Source of the DNA: PBB1 sp040400875
GTDB lineage: Bacteria > Pseudomonadota > Gammaproteobacteria > Burkholderiales > Burkholderiaceae_C
Direction: 5' to 3'
NCBI GenBank assembly: GCA_040400875.1
Contig: JBBAPK010000004.1
Span: 46,026-110,025 of the forward strand
DNA length: 64,000 bases
Below are positions 31,809 through 42,563 of the stretch, piece after piece. The stretch's first letter is position 1. Every line of letters begins with the position of its first letter. The notes below the pieces were generated by a model that ran no database searches, was not told the DNA's origin, and saw only the letters and a list, made by a program, of their open reading frames with translations. The position numbers and the translations under genes were made by a program.

Positions 31809-33242
31809 ATGTCTGCCCTGTTTGCTTCTGCCCAGAGTCCATCGCCCATGTCCCGAGGCGACGATGAAGTCGCCCGGCTGCGTGTTCCTCCACATTCGAT
31901 CGAAGCCGAGCAAAGCGTGCTCGGCGGGCTCTTGCTCGACAACAGCGCCTGGGACCGTGCGGCCGATCTGCTGACCGAGAGCGACTTCTACCGCTTCGAG
32001 CACCGCGCCATCTACAGCGCGATCGGCTCGCTGGTCAACGCCACCAAGCCGGCCGATGTGATCACGGTGTTCGAGCAGTTGCAAAGCCTGGGAAAGGCCG
32101 ACGACTGCGGCGGTCTCGTCTATCTCAACTCGCTGGCGCAAAGCGTGCCGAGTGCGGCCAATCTGCGCCGCTATGCCGAGATCGTTCGCGAGCGATCGGT
32201 GCTGCGCAAGCTGGTTTCGGCCAGTGACGACATCGCCACCAGCGCCTTCAATCCGCAGGGCCGCGCGGTGTCCGAAATCCTCGACGATGCCGAGAGCAAG
32301 ATCTTCAAGATCGGCGAAGAAGGCTCGCGCTCGAGGCAGGGTTTCCAGACCATGGACTCGCTGGTCGTGCAACTGCTCGATCGGGTGACCGAGCTGCACG
32401 AGAACGGCGCCGAGGAAGTCACCGGCGTTCGCACTGGCTACTTTGATCTCGACCGCATGACGGCCGGTTTTCAGCCCGGCGACCTGATCGTGCTTGCTGC
32501 TCGTCCGTCGATGGGCAAGACCGCACTGGCGCTCAACATCGCCGAACACGTGGCGGTCCAGGAAGGCCTGCCGGTGGTGGTGTTCTCGATGGAAATGGGC
32601 GCGGCGCAACTGGCCTTGCGGCTGGTCGGATCGCTCGGGCGCATCGACCAGCAGCACCTGCGCACCGGTGCGCTCAAAGACGACGAGTGGGGCCGACTCA
32701 CCGAAGCCATCGAAAAGCTCGGTCGGGTCAATATGTACATCGACGAGAGCCCGGCCCTGACGCCTGGTGAGGTGAGGGCGCGCGCGCGCCGTCAGGCCCG
32801 TCAGTGCGGTCAGCTCGGGTTGATCGTGGTTGATTACCTGCAGCTCATGAGCGGCAGCGGCGGGGCGAACGAAGAGAACCGCGCCACCGTGATCGGCGAG
32901 ATCTCGCGCGGCCTGAAGTCGCTGGCCAAGGAGCTCAAGTGCCCGGTGATCGCGCTGTCGCAGCTCAATCGCAGCGTCGAATCCCGCACCGACAAGCGGC
33001 CGATGATGAGCGACCTGCGCGAGTCGGGTGCGATCGAGCAGGACGCCGACGTCATCATGTTCATCTACCGCGACGAGTACTACACGAAAGAAGCCTGCAA
33101 GGAACCCGGCGTGGCCGAAATCATCATCGGCAAGCAGCGTAACGGGCCGACGGGCACGGTCAAACTCACCTTCTTGAAGCCGCTGACCAAGTTCGACAAC
33201 CTGGCGCCGGGCAGCGCCGGGTCTGATTTCGAGCCGTACTAG
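31809..33242 (+). CDS. dnaB: replicative DNA helicase DnaB
   Basis: Hexameric helicase of the replication fork. It is 477 aa from the ATG at 31809. The N-terminal domain starts RVPPHSIEAEQSVLGGLLLD. Walker A is ARPSMGKTALALN (~230), Walker B LIVVDYLQLMSG, and the arginine-finger region is near QLNRSVESRTDKRPMMSDL and DADVIMFIYRDEYY. A start at 31848 (MSRGDDEVARL) is also possible. Its TAG shares CTAG with the stop of the convergent receiver-TPR gene. Confidence 0.97.
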   Translation: MSALFASAQSPSPMSRGDDEVARLRVPPHSIEAEQSVLGGLLLDNSAWDRAADLLTESDFYRFEHRAIYSAIGSLVNATKPADVITVFEQLQSLGKADDCGGLVYLNSLAQSVPSAANLRRYAEIVRERSVLRKLVSASDDIATSAFNPQGRAVSEILDDAESKIFKIGEEGSRSRQGFQTMDSLVVQLLDRVTELHENGAEEVTGVRTGYFDLDRMTAGFQPGDLIVLAARPSMGKTALALNIAEHVAVQEGLPVVVFSMEMGAAQLALRLVGSLGRIDQQHLRTGALKDDEWGRLTEAIEKLGRVNMYIDESPALTPGEVRARARRQARQCGQLGLIVVDYLQLMSGSGGANEENRATVIGEISRGLKSLAKELKCPVIALSQLNRSVESRTDKRPMMSDLRESGAIEQDADVIMFIYRDEYYTKEACKEPGVAEIIIGKQRNGPTGTVKLTFLKPLTKFDNLAPGSAGSDFEPY

Positions 33243-34864
33243 GCGCGCAGTTTCAGGCCGCCAGCCGAGCGCTGGCTTTGTCCTAGGCCGAACTGTGAGC
33301 CCTGCGCGCAGTAAAGCGCCTTCAGGTCACTGACCCGGGTGCTCAGGTTCTCGCAGGCGCCGATGTTGGCCGCATGCCGGCTCAACACGGCGCCGGCGAG
33401 CTCGATCAGCTTCGCGTTGCCCGTTTGAGAGCCGCCCAACAGCAGCGACTCCACCGCGACCATGGGCTGGCCCGACACGCTGTGGGTCATGGCTTGTTCG
33501 GCCATGCTGCTGATGCTGTGGTGGCCTTCGTGAATCAGCGCGCTGTAGGCCTCGTCGCCGTCGGAGGCCAGACAAAGCATTTCGCAGCTGACCTTGGAAA
33601 CGCAGTAACGCTGCGACAAGTCCTTGACCCATTGCTCAGGGTGCGGCAAATCGGTGCCGGCCCGGCGAACACGCACCAGCACGGCCAGCAGGTTGGTGGC
33701 AGCTTCGTAGTCGAAATCAGCGCTGCGTATTTCGGCACCCAGTTCGACGACCGCTCGCGCGCACTCATCGGGCTGGCGCTCAATGAGCGCCAGCAGTGCT
33801 TCGCAGTTCCTCACAAAGCGCTGCAGCCGCAGCGACTCGGGTTTTTTCTGCGCCAGCATGGCCAGATTGGCCATGGCCCACTTGAATTCCTTGCTGTCTT
33901 TCTTGTCGAAATAGACCAGGCACAGCAAGACCAGGCTTTGCGCATCGAACATCTTTGACTTCAGCCCCAGACGCACTGTGCGATCGAGGTCTTCCATGGC
34001 ATCGTCCTTGTTGCCGCTGAAGAACGACAACATGCCGTGCTTTTGCAGGCGCGGAATGCTCTGGGGCGTGATCTGCAGCGAGGTCCGGTAAGAGCCCAGC
34101 GCCAGGTCCATGTGGCCTTGCTCCAGATGAATCTGGGCCATCACGTCATGGGCATCGGCGTATCCGGGGTCTTCGGCCAACAACTCGTCGAGCAGGCGGG
34201 TGGCAGTGGGCACGCTGCCCGAGGCGAGCTCTGCACGGGCCAGCCCCAACGCGGCCCAGGCCGCGGGTTTGGCTTCGTTGGCCGACTGATACAACTTGTT
34301 GGCCGCCTTGACGTCGCCCACCCGCAGGAACAACTCGGCGCCGATGCGCGCGGCATAAAGCCAGAAATCTTCCCTGGACCGATAGCGTGCCAAGCACATC
34401 TTGGCGGCAGCCGCGAAATCGCCGGCCTGTATGGCTGCAAAGACGTGACTCAAGGTGCGTTTGCGGTGGCGGGCTGTGACGATGCGCTCTTCCAGCGCAA
34501 AGGCCGTGTGCGGCTTGACCAGATAGCCGTCCAGTGCCGATTCAGCAGCCTCGGCCACCTTGAGGTAGGAGCACTCGCCGGTCACCATGATGAACACGGT
34601 CGAAAACGGCAGCAGCTGGGCCTGCCTGAGGTCGTCGAGCAGTTCTTGCCCGTTGATCGAGTTGTTGTCGAAGTGGTAGTCGCACACCACGACGTCGAAC
34701 ACGCGCGATTCAAGCTCCTGTCTGGCGTCGACCACACGGCTGGTTTGCGACACATCGGTCATGCCCATGCCGCGCAGCACATTCATCAAAGCGCTGCGAG
34801 ACACCGGGTTGGCGTCGATGACAAGGGCGGTGCAGTCGCTGATTCCAGCGTCGGCAGCCCTCAT
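33239..34864 (-). CDS. receiver-TPR response regulator, paralogue 1
   Basis: A 541-aa protein. Residues ~8-130 are a CheY-like receiver: acidic residue in LVIDANPVSR, phosphoacceptor Asp in VVVCDYHFD, Thr in IMVTGECSY, Lys in YLVKPH. Residues ~140-520 are helical and TPR-like (AAWAALGLARAELASG; DAHDVMAQIHLEQGHMDLAL). No DNA-binding or enzyme output is seen. The layout resembles VieB of Vibrio cholerae and relatives. The C-terminus ends SAGGLKLRA, shared with the neighbour. The first ~120 residues are roughly two-thirds identical to paralogue 2 by eye. ATG 34864 is chosen to match the start of paralogue 2. Confidence 0.85.
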   Translation of the reverse strand: MRAADAGISDCTALVIDANPVSRSALMNVLRGMGMTDVSQTSRVVDARQELESRVFDVVVCDYHFDNNSINGQELLDDLRQAQLLPFSTVFIMVTGECSYLKVAEAAESALDGYLVKPHTAFALEERIVTARHRKRTLSHVFAAIQAGDFAAAAKMCLARYRSREDFWLYAARIGAELFLRVGDVKAANKLYQSANEAKPAAWAALGLARAELASGSVPTATRLLDELLAEDPGYADAHDVMAQIHLEQGHMDLALGSYRTSLQITPQSIPRLQKHGMLSFFSGNKDDAMEDLDRTVRLGLKSKMFDAQSLVLLCLVYFDKKDSKEFKWAMANLAMLAQKKPESLRLQRFVRNCEALLALIERQPDECARAVVELGAEIRSADFDYEAATNLLAVLVRVRRAGTDLPHPEQWVKDLSQRYCVSKVSCEMLCLASDGDEAYSALIHEGHHSISSMAEQAMTHSVSGQPMVAVESLLLGGSQTGNAKLIELAGAVLSRHAANIGACENLSTRVSDLKALYCAQGSQFGLGQSQRSAGGLKLRA

Positions 34865-35046
34865 GACGCGGCCCTCGACGTGCGCATCACGCGCGTGCTT
34901 CGAAAGCAAACTTCAGGGCAGGCAGCAACATCAAACCGAAACGCAAGGGGCATGGTCAGTCATCCAGCGACTCATTCAGACAGGTCTTTATCGGAAGGCC
35001 TGCCCAAAGGCTTGAGGGCGGCTGCCGCTAAGATGTTTTTGCAGGC

Positions 35047-36675
35047 TCAGGTGCGAAGATTCAGCCCGCCAGCCGATCGCAGGGGGTTTTGCCCCAGCCT
35101 GACCTGGGCACCCTTGGCGCAGTAGCGGATCTTCAGGTCATTGACCTTTTTGTTCAGGGCATCGAACACGCTGATCTGCGCCGAGTGACGGCTGAGCACA
35201 GCGCCGGCGAGCTCGATCAGCTTGGCGTTGCAGGTTTCCGCGCCGCGCAGCAGCAAGGCTTCCACCGCGACGCTGGGTTCTCCTGAAACGCTGTGCGCCA
35301 TCGCCTCTTCGGCCATGTTGCTGATGCTGTGGTGGCCCTCGTGGATCAAGGCGCTGTAGATCGGATCATTGCCAGCGGCGATGCACAGCATTTCGCACGA
35401 GGCCTTGGACACGCAAAAGCGGCGCGACAAATCGTTGACCCAGCTGTCGGCCTCGGGCACCGCGACGTTGGCCTTGCGCATTCGCGCCAGCAAGGCCAGC
35501 AGGTTGGACGCCGCCTCGTAGTCGAAGTCCATGTGCCCGATGTCGGCGCCGATCTTGCGCGCCAGTGAAAGGCACCCGGTCAGGTTGCCGGTGGACAAGC
35601 GGTTCAGAGCACCAGCGACTTGCGCCATACGCTTCAAGAAAGCATCGCCTGGCCGCCGCTCTGCGGCGACCTCAAGGTGCGTGAGCGCGCGCTTCAAGTC
35701 GACCAGATTGCCCTCGTCGAAATACAGCAGCGTCATCACGACCAGCGTCTGGAAGTCGAACATCTTCGACTTCAGGCCGATGCGCACCGTGCGGTCGAGC
35801 GTTTGCGCGGCTTCCTTGTTTTCGCCCAGCAAAAAAGCCAGCATGCCCTGCTTTTGCAGCCGCGTGACGCTGTGCGGAGTGACACGCACCGAATCGCGCG
35901 AGGTCTCGAGTGCGGCGGCCAGGTCGCCTTGCTCAAGCTGCACCTGGCTCATCACGTCGTAGGCGTCTGCGTACTCGGGAAAGTCTTCGATCAGCCCCTC
36001 AAGGATGCGCATGGCCTTGGGCCCCTGGCCGCTTTCAAACTCGGCTCGCGCCATTCCCAGCTTGGCCCACAGCAGACCTTCGGACTGGTAGGCGGCGGTG
36101 TAGACCGCCTTGGCCGATGTGTGGTCTTTCAAGCGCATGAGCAGCTCGGCGCCAACATGACCGGCGTACAGCCAGAAATCCTCGCGCTGCGAAAAACGGC
36201 TCAGGCACATCTTGGCCGCGCCTTCGAAGTCGCCTTGGCGTATGGCTTCGAAGATGTAGCCCAGCACGCGCTTGCGGCGGCGCGCCAGCAACACACGCTC
36301 TTCGAGCGCAGCCGCGTTGTGCGGCTTGAGCAGATAACTGTCGAGCGCCGATTCGGCGGCTTCAACCACCTTCAGGTACGAGCGCTCGCCGGTGACCATG
36401 ACGAACACGGTGGAGTAGGGCAGCAGTTGCGACTGACGCAGGTCATCGAGCAGTTCTTGACCGGACATCGGCGACTTGTCGAAGTGGTAATCGCACAGGA
36501 CGATGTCGAAGGTCGTGATCTCGAGTTCCTGCCTGGCATCGGCCACGCGGCTGGTCTGCGAGATGTGCCCGACGCCAATATCGCGCAGCATGTTCATCAG
36601 CGCGCTGCGCGAAGTCGAATTGCCATCGATGACCAGCGCCTTGCATTCGCGAACTTCGGGATCGATCAGGCGCAT
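35047..36675 (-). CDS. receiver-TPR response regulator, paralogue 2
   Basis: A 542-aa paralogue of the downstream gene with the same architecture: receiver with Asp in IVLCDYHFD, Thr in VMVTGERSY and Lys in YLLKPH, then a TPR-like helical region (ADAYDVMSQVQLEQGDLAAAL) and the end SAGGLNLRT. The pair arose by duplication and lies between dnaB and dnaJ, with no kinase gene nearby. The ~180-base gap between the two holds no gene that I can support. Likely a phosphorylation-dependent protein-protein interaction module (inference). Confidence 0.85.
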   Translation of the reverse strand: MRLIDPEVRECKALVIDGNSTSRSALMNMLRDIGVGHISQTSRVADARQELEITTFDIVLCDYHFDKSPMSGQELLDDLRQSQLLPYSTVFVMVTGERSYLKVVEAAESALDSYLLKPHNAAALEERVLLARRRKRVLGYIFEAIRQGDFEGAAKMCLSRFSQREDFWLYAGHVGAELLMRLKDHTSAKAVYTAAYQSEGLLWAKLGMARAEFESGQGPKAMRILEGLIEDFPEYADAYDVMSQVQLEQGDLAAALETSRDSVRVTPHSVTRLQKQGMLAFLLGENKEAAQTLDRTVRIGLKSKMFDFQTLVVMTLLYFDEGNLVDLKRALTHLEVAAERRPGDAFLKRMAQVAGALNRLSTGNLTGCLSLARKIGADIGHMDFDYEAASNLLALLARMRKANVAVPEADSWVNDLSRRFCVSKASCEMLCIAAGNDPIYSALIHEGHHSISNMAEEAMAHSVSGEPSVAVEALLLRGAETCNAKLIELAGAVLSRHSAQISVFDALNKKVNDLKIRYCAKGAQVRLGQNPLRSAGGLNLRT

Positions 36676-36808
36676 CGACCCCTCCGAGCCGACGGCAAGA
36701 ACTCATCCAACGAAGAGAAAAAACAAGCGCGCATGTCGACCCGTGGCTCACCGATACCCCATCGATATCGGATCGGCATGCGGGGTCTTGAGCCCCGATG
36801 GCCTGCGC

Positions 36809-37978
36809 TTACTTGAACAGGTTCTTGACCCGGTCAGACCACGTCTGCGAATTGGGCGAATGCTTGTCGCCGTTTTTCTGGAATGAATCTTCCAGTTCAC
36901 GCAACAGCTTGCGCTGGTGCTCGGTCAGCTTGACCGGTGTTTCCACGGTGACATGGCAGTAGAGGTCGCCGGGATAACTCGAGCGCAGGCCCTTGATGCC
37001 CTTGCCGCGCAGCCTGAAGGTCTTGCCGTGCTGCGTGCCCTCGGGCAGTTCGATCTCGGCCTTGCCGTTGAGCGTGGGCACATGGATTTGCCCGCCCAGC
37101 GACGCGGTGACCATGCTCACCGGCGCGGTGCAGTGCAGGTCGTCGCCATCGCGCTCGAAGATCTCATGGGGCTTGACGCGGATCTCGATGTACAGATCGC
37201 CCGACGGGCCGCCGTTGGTGCCGGGCTCGCCGTTGCCGGCCGAGCGGATGCGCATGCCTTCGTTGATGCCGGCCGGGATCTTGACCTCGAGTGTCTTGTT
37301 CTTCTTGATGCGGCCCTGGCCATGACAGGTCACGCACGGCTCGGGGATCACCTTGCCCATGCCGCGGCAGGCCGGGCAGGTTTGCTGGATGCTGAAAAAA
37401 CCCTGGCGCATCGTGACCGCGCCGGAGCCGTTGCAACTGCCGCACACCTTCGGGCTGGTGCCGGGCTTGGCACCGGTGCCGTGGCAGGTGTCGCAGGTTT
37501 CGAAGGCGGGAATGCGTATCTGTGTTTCCTTGCCGGCGGCGCAGTCCTCGAGCGTGATCTCCATCGTGTACGACAGGTCATTGCCACGGAAAACCTGCTG
37601 CCCACCGCCACCGCCACCCCCACCACCGCCGCGACGCGGGCCGCCCGAGCCGCCAAAGATGTCGCCGAAGATGTCGCCGAAAGCTTCTGCAAAGCCGCCC
37701 ATGCCATCCGGGCCGCCACCGGGGCGAAAGCCGCCACCCATGTTGGGGTCGACGCCGGCGTGGCCGTACTGGTCGTAGGCCGCGCGCTTTTGCGCGTCGG
37801 AGAGCATCTCGTAAGCCTCCTTGGCCTCCTTGAAGCGCTCTTCGGCTTTCTTCGCATCGTCACCCTGATTGCGGTCAGGGTGGTGCTTCATCGCGAGCTT
37901 GCGATAAGCCTTCTTGATGTCTTCCTCGGTGGCGTTCTTGGCCACGCCCAGGGTTTCGTAGTAATCGCGCTTTGCCAT
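36809..37978 (-). CDS. dnaJ: co-chaperone DnaJ
   Basis: Hsp40 that delivers substrates to DnaK and stimulates its ATPase. It is 389 aa from MAKRDYYETLG. The J domain has the HPD motif in KHHPDRNQG (~32-40). A Gly-rich linker includes a ten-glycine run. The zinc domain has four repeats: CDTCHGTG, CGSCNGSG, CPACRGMG and CVTCHGQG. Substrate-binding C-terminal domains follow. An in-frame ATG five codons upstream is less likely. It is the last gene of grpE-dnaK-dnaJ. Confidence 0.98.
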   Translation of the reverse strand: MAKRDYYETLGVAKNATEEDIKKAYRKLAMKHHPDRNQGDDAKKAEERFKEAKEAYEMLSDAQKRAAYDQYGHAGVDPNMGGGFRPGGGPDGMGGFAEAFGDIFGDIFGGSGGPRRGGGGGGGGGGQQVFRGNDLSYTMEITLEDCAAGKETQIRIPAFETCDTCHGTGAKPGTSPKVCGSCNGSGAVTMRQGFFSIQQTCPACRGMGKVIPEPCVTCHGQGRIKKNKTLEVKIPAGINEGMRIRSAGNGEPGTNGGPSGDLYIEIRVKPHEIFERDGDDLHCTAPVSMVTASLGGQIHVPTLNGKAEIELPEGTQHGKTFRLRGKGIKGLRSSYPGDLYCHVTVETPVKLTEHQRKLLRELEDSFQKNGDKHSPNSQTWSDRVKNLFK

Positions 37979-38059
37979 CGGTACATCCGTCACGCCGCAG
38001 CGTCTGGTTCAAACAAGAACGCCGCGTCGGATCCCAGCTGCGCGCTGGAGCCTGCGAAC

Positions 38060-38093
38060 GCGGCGCAGACACCGGGGTTCACCCCGGCGCCGC
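38060..38093 (-). other. strong hairpin between dnaK and dnaJ
   Basis: Minus strand: GCGGCG closes on CGCCGC, and an inner CCGGGG-TGAA-CCCCGG forms a 6-bp stem on a 4-nt loop, with a 6-nt bulge on the 3' side. No T-run follows, so it is more likely an mRNA-stabilising or processing element than a terminator. Confidence 0.6.
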
Positions 38094-38111
38094 AGCTTCA
38101 TCGTTGTCGCG

Positions 38112-40061
<1,950 letters not shown>

Positions 40062-40093
40062 TTGGAAATCTCCTGAAATTTGAATCTGTATGG

Positions 40094-40148
40094 GAGTCGA
40101 GGTTTGGACGACTCGGGATATTTCAAGGGGCGGCCCGGCAATCGGGCC
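40094..40148 (-). promoter_or_regulatory. dnaK leader: CTTGAAA element and two hairpins
   Basis: CTTGAAA (40127-40121) lies in the same CCCCTTGAAAT context as the grpE promoter but lacks a good heat-shock -10 (nearest CCAAACCT). It is flanked by stems GGCCCG/CGGGCC (40132-40148) and GAGTCG/CGACTC (40094-40114). Possible internal heat-shock promoter or attenuation structure. Confidence 0.35.
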
Positions 40149-40167
40149 CCACCGATGGGTTAACGCG

Positions 40168-40704
40168 CTACTTGGGCGCGGTCACCGTGACCAGCGCCGG
40201 GCGCAGCACGCGGTCTGAAATCAGGTAGCCCTTTTGCAGCACGGCCACCACGCTGTTGGCCTCTTGCTCGGCGGGCACCACGCTGATGGCTTGATGCTGG
40301 TGAGGGTCAAACCCCACTCCTGCGGCCGGGTTGATTTCGATCACGCGGTTGCGCTCGAGCGCGGCAGACAACTGCCGCAACGTGGCGTGCACGCCTTCGA
40401 GCAACTGCTCGGGCGTGGCACCCGGCAGGGCAATCGCCGCTTCCAGGCTGTCTTTCACCGGCAGCAGACTGTCGGCAAAGCCTTCGATGGCGAACTTGCG
40501 CGCCTTCGAAATCTCGTCTTCCGAGCGCCGGCGGATGTTCTCGGACTCGGCCTTGGCCCGCAGGTAGGCGTCAGACACCTCGGCGTGGCGGGCTTTCAGT
40601 TCAGTCAGCTCGGCTGATGGATCTTGCGCTTCAGCGCCCTGCGTTTGCGTTGCGCTGGGCTCAGGCTGCGCTGATGGATCTTGATGGGGATCGGGTGCGG
40701 TCAT
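40168..40704 (-). CDS. grpE: nucleotide exchange factor GrpE
   Basis: Releases ADP from DnaK. It is 178 aa. An acidic, glutamine/proline-rich N-terminus is followed by a long coiled coil (LKARHAEVSDAYLRAKAESENIRRRS) and the C-terminal beta domain (HQAISVVPAEQEANSVVAVLQKGY; DRVLRPALVTV). GAGGAGGAG precedes the ATG. It is first in the heat-shock row, downstream of a sigma-32-type promoter. Confidence 0.97.
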   Translation of the reverse strand: MTAPDPHQDPSAQPEPSATQTQGAEAQDPSAELTELKARHAEVSDAYLRAKAESENIRRRSEDEISKARKFAIEGFADSLLPVKDSLEAAIALPGATPEQLLEGVHATLRQLSAALERNRVIEINPAAGVGFDPHQHQAISVVPAEQEANSVVAVLQKGYLISDRVLRPALVTVTAPK

Positions 40705-40730
40705 GTTGGCTTTTCTCCTCCTCGGGCCAA

Positions 40731-40757
40731 AAGTGGGGCGCCGCGTCTAATTTCAAG
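40731..40757 (-). promoter_or_regulatory. sigma-32 heat-shock promoter of grpE
   Basis: Minus strand: CTTGAAA (40757-40751), 12 bases, CCCCACTT (40738-40731). This closely matches CTTGAAA-N11-16-CCCCATNT and lies 26 bases ahead of the grpE start codon. Confidence 0.8.
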
Positions 40758-40867
40758 GGGTGCGCTGCAAATTGAAATCGCCGTGCGTCGGAATGCCCGT
40801 TTCTGAGGGCTTTGGCAACAAGGATTTGTCGGAGCCGACCCAGTCGAAGAGGCTTGCGAAACCGGTC

Positions 40868-42136
40868 ATGCAGCGGGTACAACCTAGCCAGTATGTGCAG
40901 CGGCTTGTCGAATTGAAGATCCTCTTCGTTCACCAGAACTTCCCCGGACAGTTCCGACACCTCGCGCCGGCGCTGGCGGCGGCCGGGCATGAGGTTCACG
41001 CGTTGGCCATCAGCGGCCAGCCGTGTTCGGGCGTCACGCTGCATCCGTACCAGCCCAAGCGCACGCTGCCTGCCGGCGTGCAGATGCTGACGCAGGACTT
41101 CGAAGTCAAGGTCATCCGCGGTGAGGCCGCAGCGCTGGCGATGATCGACCTGCGCAAGGCGGGCTTTGTGCCCGACCTGGTGATCGCCAACCCGGGCTGG
41201 GGCGAGGCGCTGTTCATCAAGGATGTGTGGCCGGCGTGCCGGCTGGTGTGCCTGCTTGAGTACTTCTACCGGGCCGAGGGCGGCGACGTGGGGTTCGACC
41301 CGGAGTTTCCGGCGACCGGCGCGCTGCCGGGTGCGCGGCTGCACGTCAAGAACGCCTCGTTGCTGTCGGCCATGAACTCGATGGACCTGGGCATCGCGCC
41401 CACGGCCTGGCAGCGTGAATGTTTGCCTGCGGCGTTTCAGCCGCGAGTGATCGAGCTGTTCGACGGCATCGACACCGACGCAGTGACGCCCGACGCTCAG
41501 GCCGCCGTGCGCTTGCCCAACGGCACCGTGCTGCGCGCGGGCGACCCGGTGGTCACCTTCGTCAGCCGCAACCTCGAGCCCTACCGCGGCTACCACGTGT
41601 TCATGCGCGCCTTGCCGGCGCTGCTGGCCGCACACCCTGGCGCGCAGGTGCTGATCGTCGGTGGCGACTCGGTGAGCTATGGCGCGCCAGCGCCTGCCGG
41701 CCAGACCTGGAAGCAGATCTATCTGGATGAGGTGAGCGGCCGCATCGATGCCTCGCGCGTGCACTTTCTAGGGCGCTTGCCTTACGCGCAGTTTTTGAAC
41801 GTGCTCAAAGTGTCGGCGGCGCACGTGTACCTGACCTATCCGTTTGTGCTGTCGTGGTGCTGCCTTGAGGCGATGAGCGCGGGCTGCCACGTGATCGGCA
41901 GTGTCACCCGGCCGGTGCAGGACTTTGTGGAGCATGGCGTCAACGGCACGCTGGTGGATTTCTTTGACGTGGATGCCTTGGCGCGCACCATGGCCACCAC
42001 GCTCGACGGCCGCGGAACTGACCAGGCACTGCGTGAGCGCGCCCGCGCCACGGCCGTCGAGCGATGCGATTTGCGACGGGTCACGCTGCCGCGTTACCGT
42101 CAGGTGCTGAGCGAGTTGATGGGCTGCCCGATCTGA
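40868..42136 (+). CDS. GT4-type glycosyltransferase
   Basis: A 422-aa two-domain (GT-B) glycosyltransferase. The N-terminal half begins with a typical KILFVHQNFPGQFRHLAPAL. The C-terminal half has VVTFVSRNLEPYRGYHVFMR, HFLGRLPYAQFLNVLK and the nucleotide-sugar EX7E-like region LSWCCLEAMSAGCHVIGS, then GTLVDFFDVDAL. Donor and acceptor are unknown. The start is uncertain: ATG 40868, or TTG 40913 directly before KILFVHQN, which matches family N-termini. Divergent from grpE. Confidence 0.85.
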   Translation: MQRVQPSQYVQRLVELKILFVHQNFPGQFRHLAPALAAAGHEVHALAISGQPCSGVTLHPYQPKRTLPAGVQMLTQDFEVKVIRGEAAALAMIDLRKAGFVPDLVIANPGWGEALFIKDVWPACRLVCLLEYFYRAEGGDVGFDPEFPATGALPGARLHVKNASLLSAMNSMDLGIAPTAWQRECLPAAFQPRVIELFDGIDTDAVTPDAQAAVRLPNGTVLRAGDPVVTFVSRNLEPYRGYHVFMRALPALLAAHPGAQVLIVGGDSVSYGAPAPAGQTWKQIYLDEVSGRIDASRVHFLGRLPYAQFLNVLKVSAAHVYLTYPFVLSWCCLEAMSAGCHVIGSVTRPVQDFVEHGVNGTLVDFFDVDALARTMATTLDGRGTDQALRERARATAVERCDLRRVTLPRYRQVLSELMGCPI

Positions 42137-42170
42137 CGCCGATCGCACCCGGCCAACGAACTGGCGCGAA

Positions 42171-42563
42171 TCACTCCCCGTCGATCGACGCGCTCCAGCG
42201 GTTCCAGTCGGACAGTTGGCGGCGGTCGCGTTTGGTGGGGCGGCCCTGGTCGATGGCCAAGGCCGGCTCGGGGGATTCGCGGCGTTCGCGGGCGGCTTTT
42301 TCGCGCGCGGCGATGCTTTCTTCGGTTTCGGCGTAGAGCGCTTGCGCCACTGGCGCCGGGCCACGAATTTCGCTCAGGCCTGCCACCACCACGCAGCGCA
42401 CGATTGGGCCTTGACGCAGCTCGATGTGGTCACCGACGCGCACCTCGCGCGAGGGCTTGGCCGATTGGGTGTTGACGCTGACGCGGCCTTTGCCGATCTC
42501 GTCGGTGGCCAGGCTGCGGGTCTTGTAGAACCGCGCGGCCCACAGCCACTTGTCCAGCCTCAA
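42171..42563 (-). CDS. hslR: S4-domain ribosome-associated heat-shock protein Hsp15
   Basis: Hsp15 binds 50S subunits carrying stalled nascent chains. The S4 RNA-binding domain is RLDKWLWAARFYKTRSLA at the start, then GKGRVSVNTQSAKPSREVRVGD. A basic C-terminus follows (RPTKRDRRQL). No ATG fits: the only in-frame upstream ATG (42659) lies deep inside hemH. TTG 42563 with GAAGGG 9 bases upstream is preferred, giving 130 aa (E. coli 133). Confidence 0.88.
   Translation of the reverse strand: MRLDKWLWAARFYKTRSLATDEIGKGRVSVNTQSAKPSREVRVGDHIELRQGPIVRCVVVAGLSEIRGPAPVAQALYAETEESIAAREKAARERRESPEPALAIDQGRPTKRDRRQLSDWNRWSASIDGE

Noticed and set aside
36781..36797. CGGGG...CCCCG stem just after dnaJ
   Set aside because: 5-bp stem with a 7-nt loop and no T-run; not convincing as a terminator.
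35620..36816. 398-aa open frame antisense to receiver-TPR paralogue 2
   Set aside because: Shadow of a well-supported gene; histidine/arginine-rich with no recognised motif.
37599..37640. Triplet-rich tract in dnaJ (poly-glycine)
   Set aside because: The Gly-rich linker is normal for DnaJ; the run is long but in frame and probably of no special meaning.
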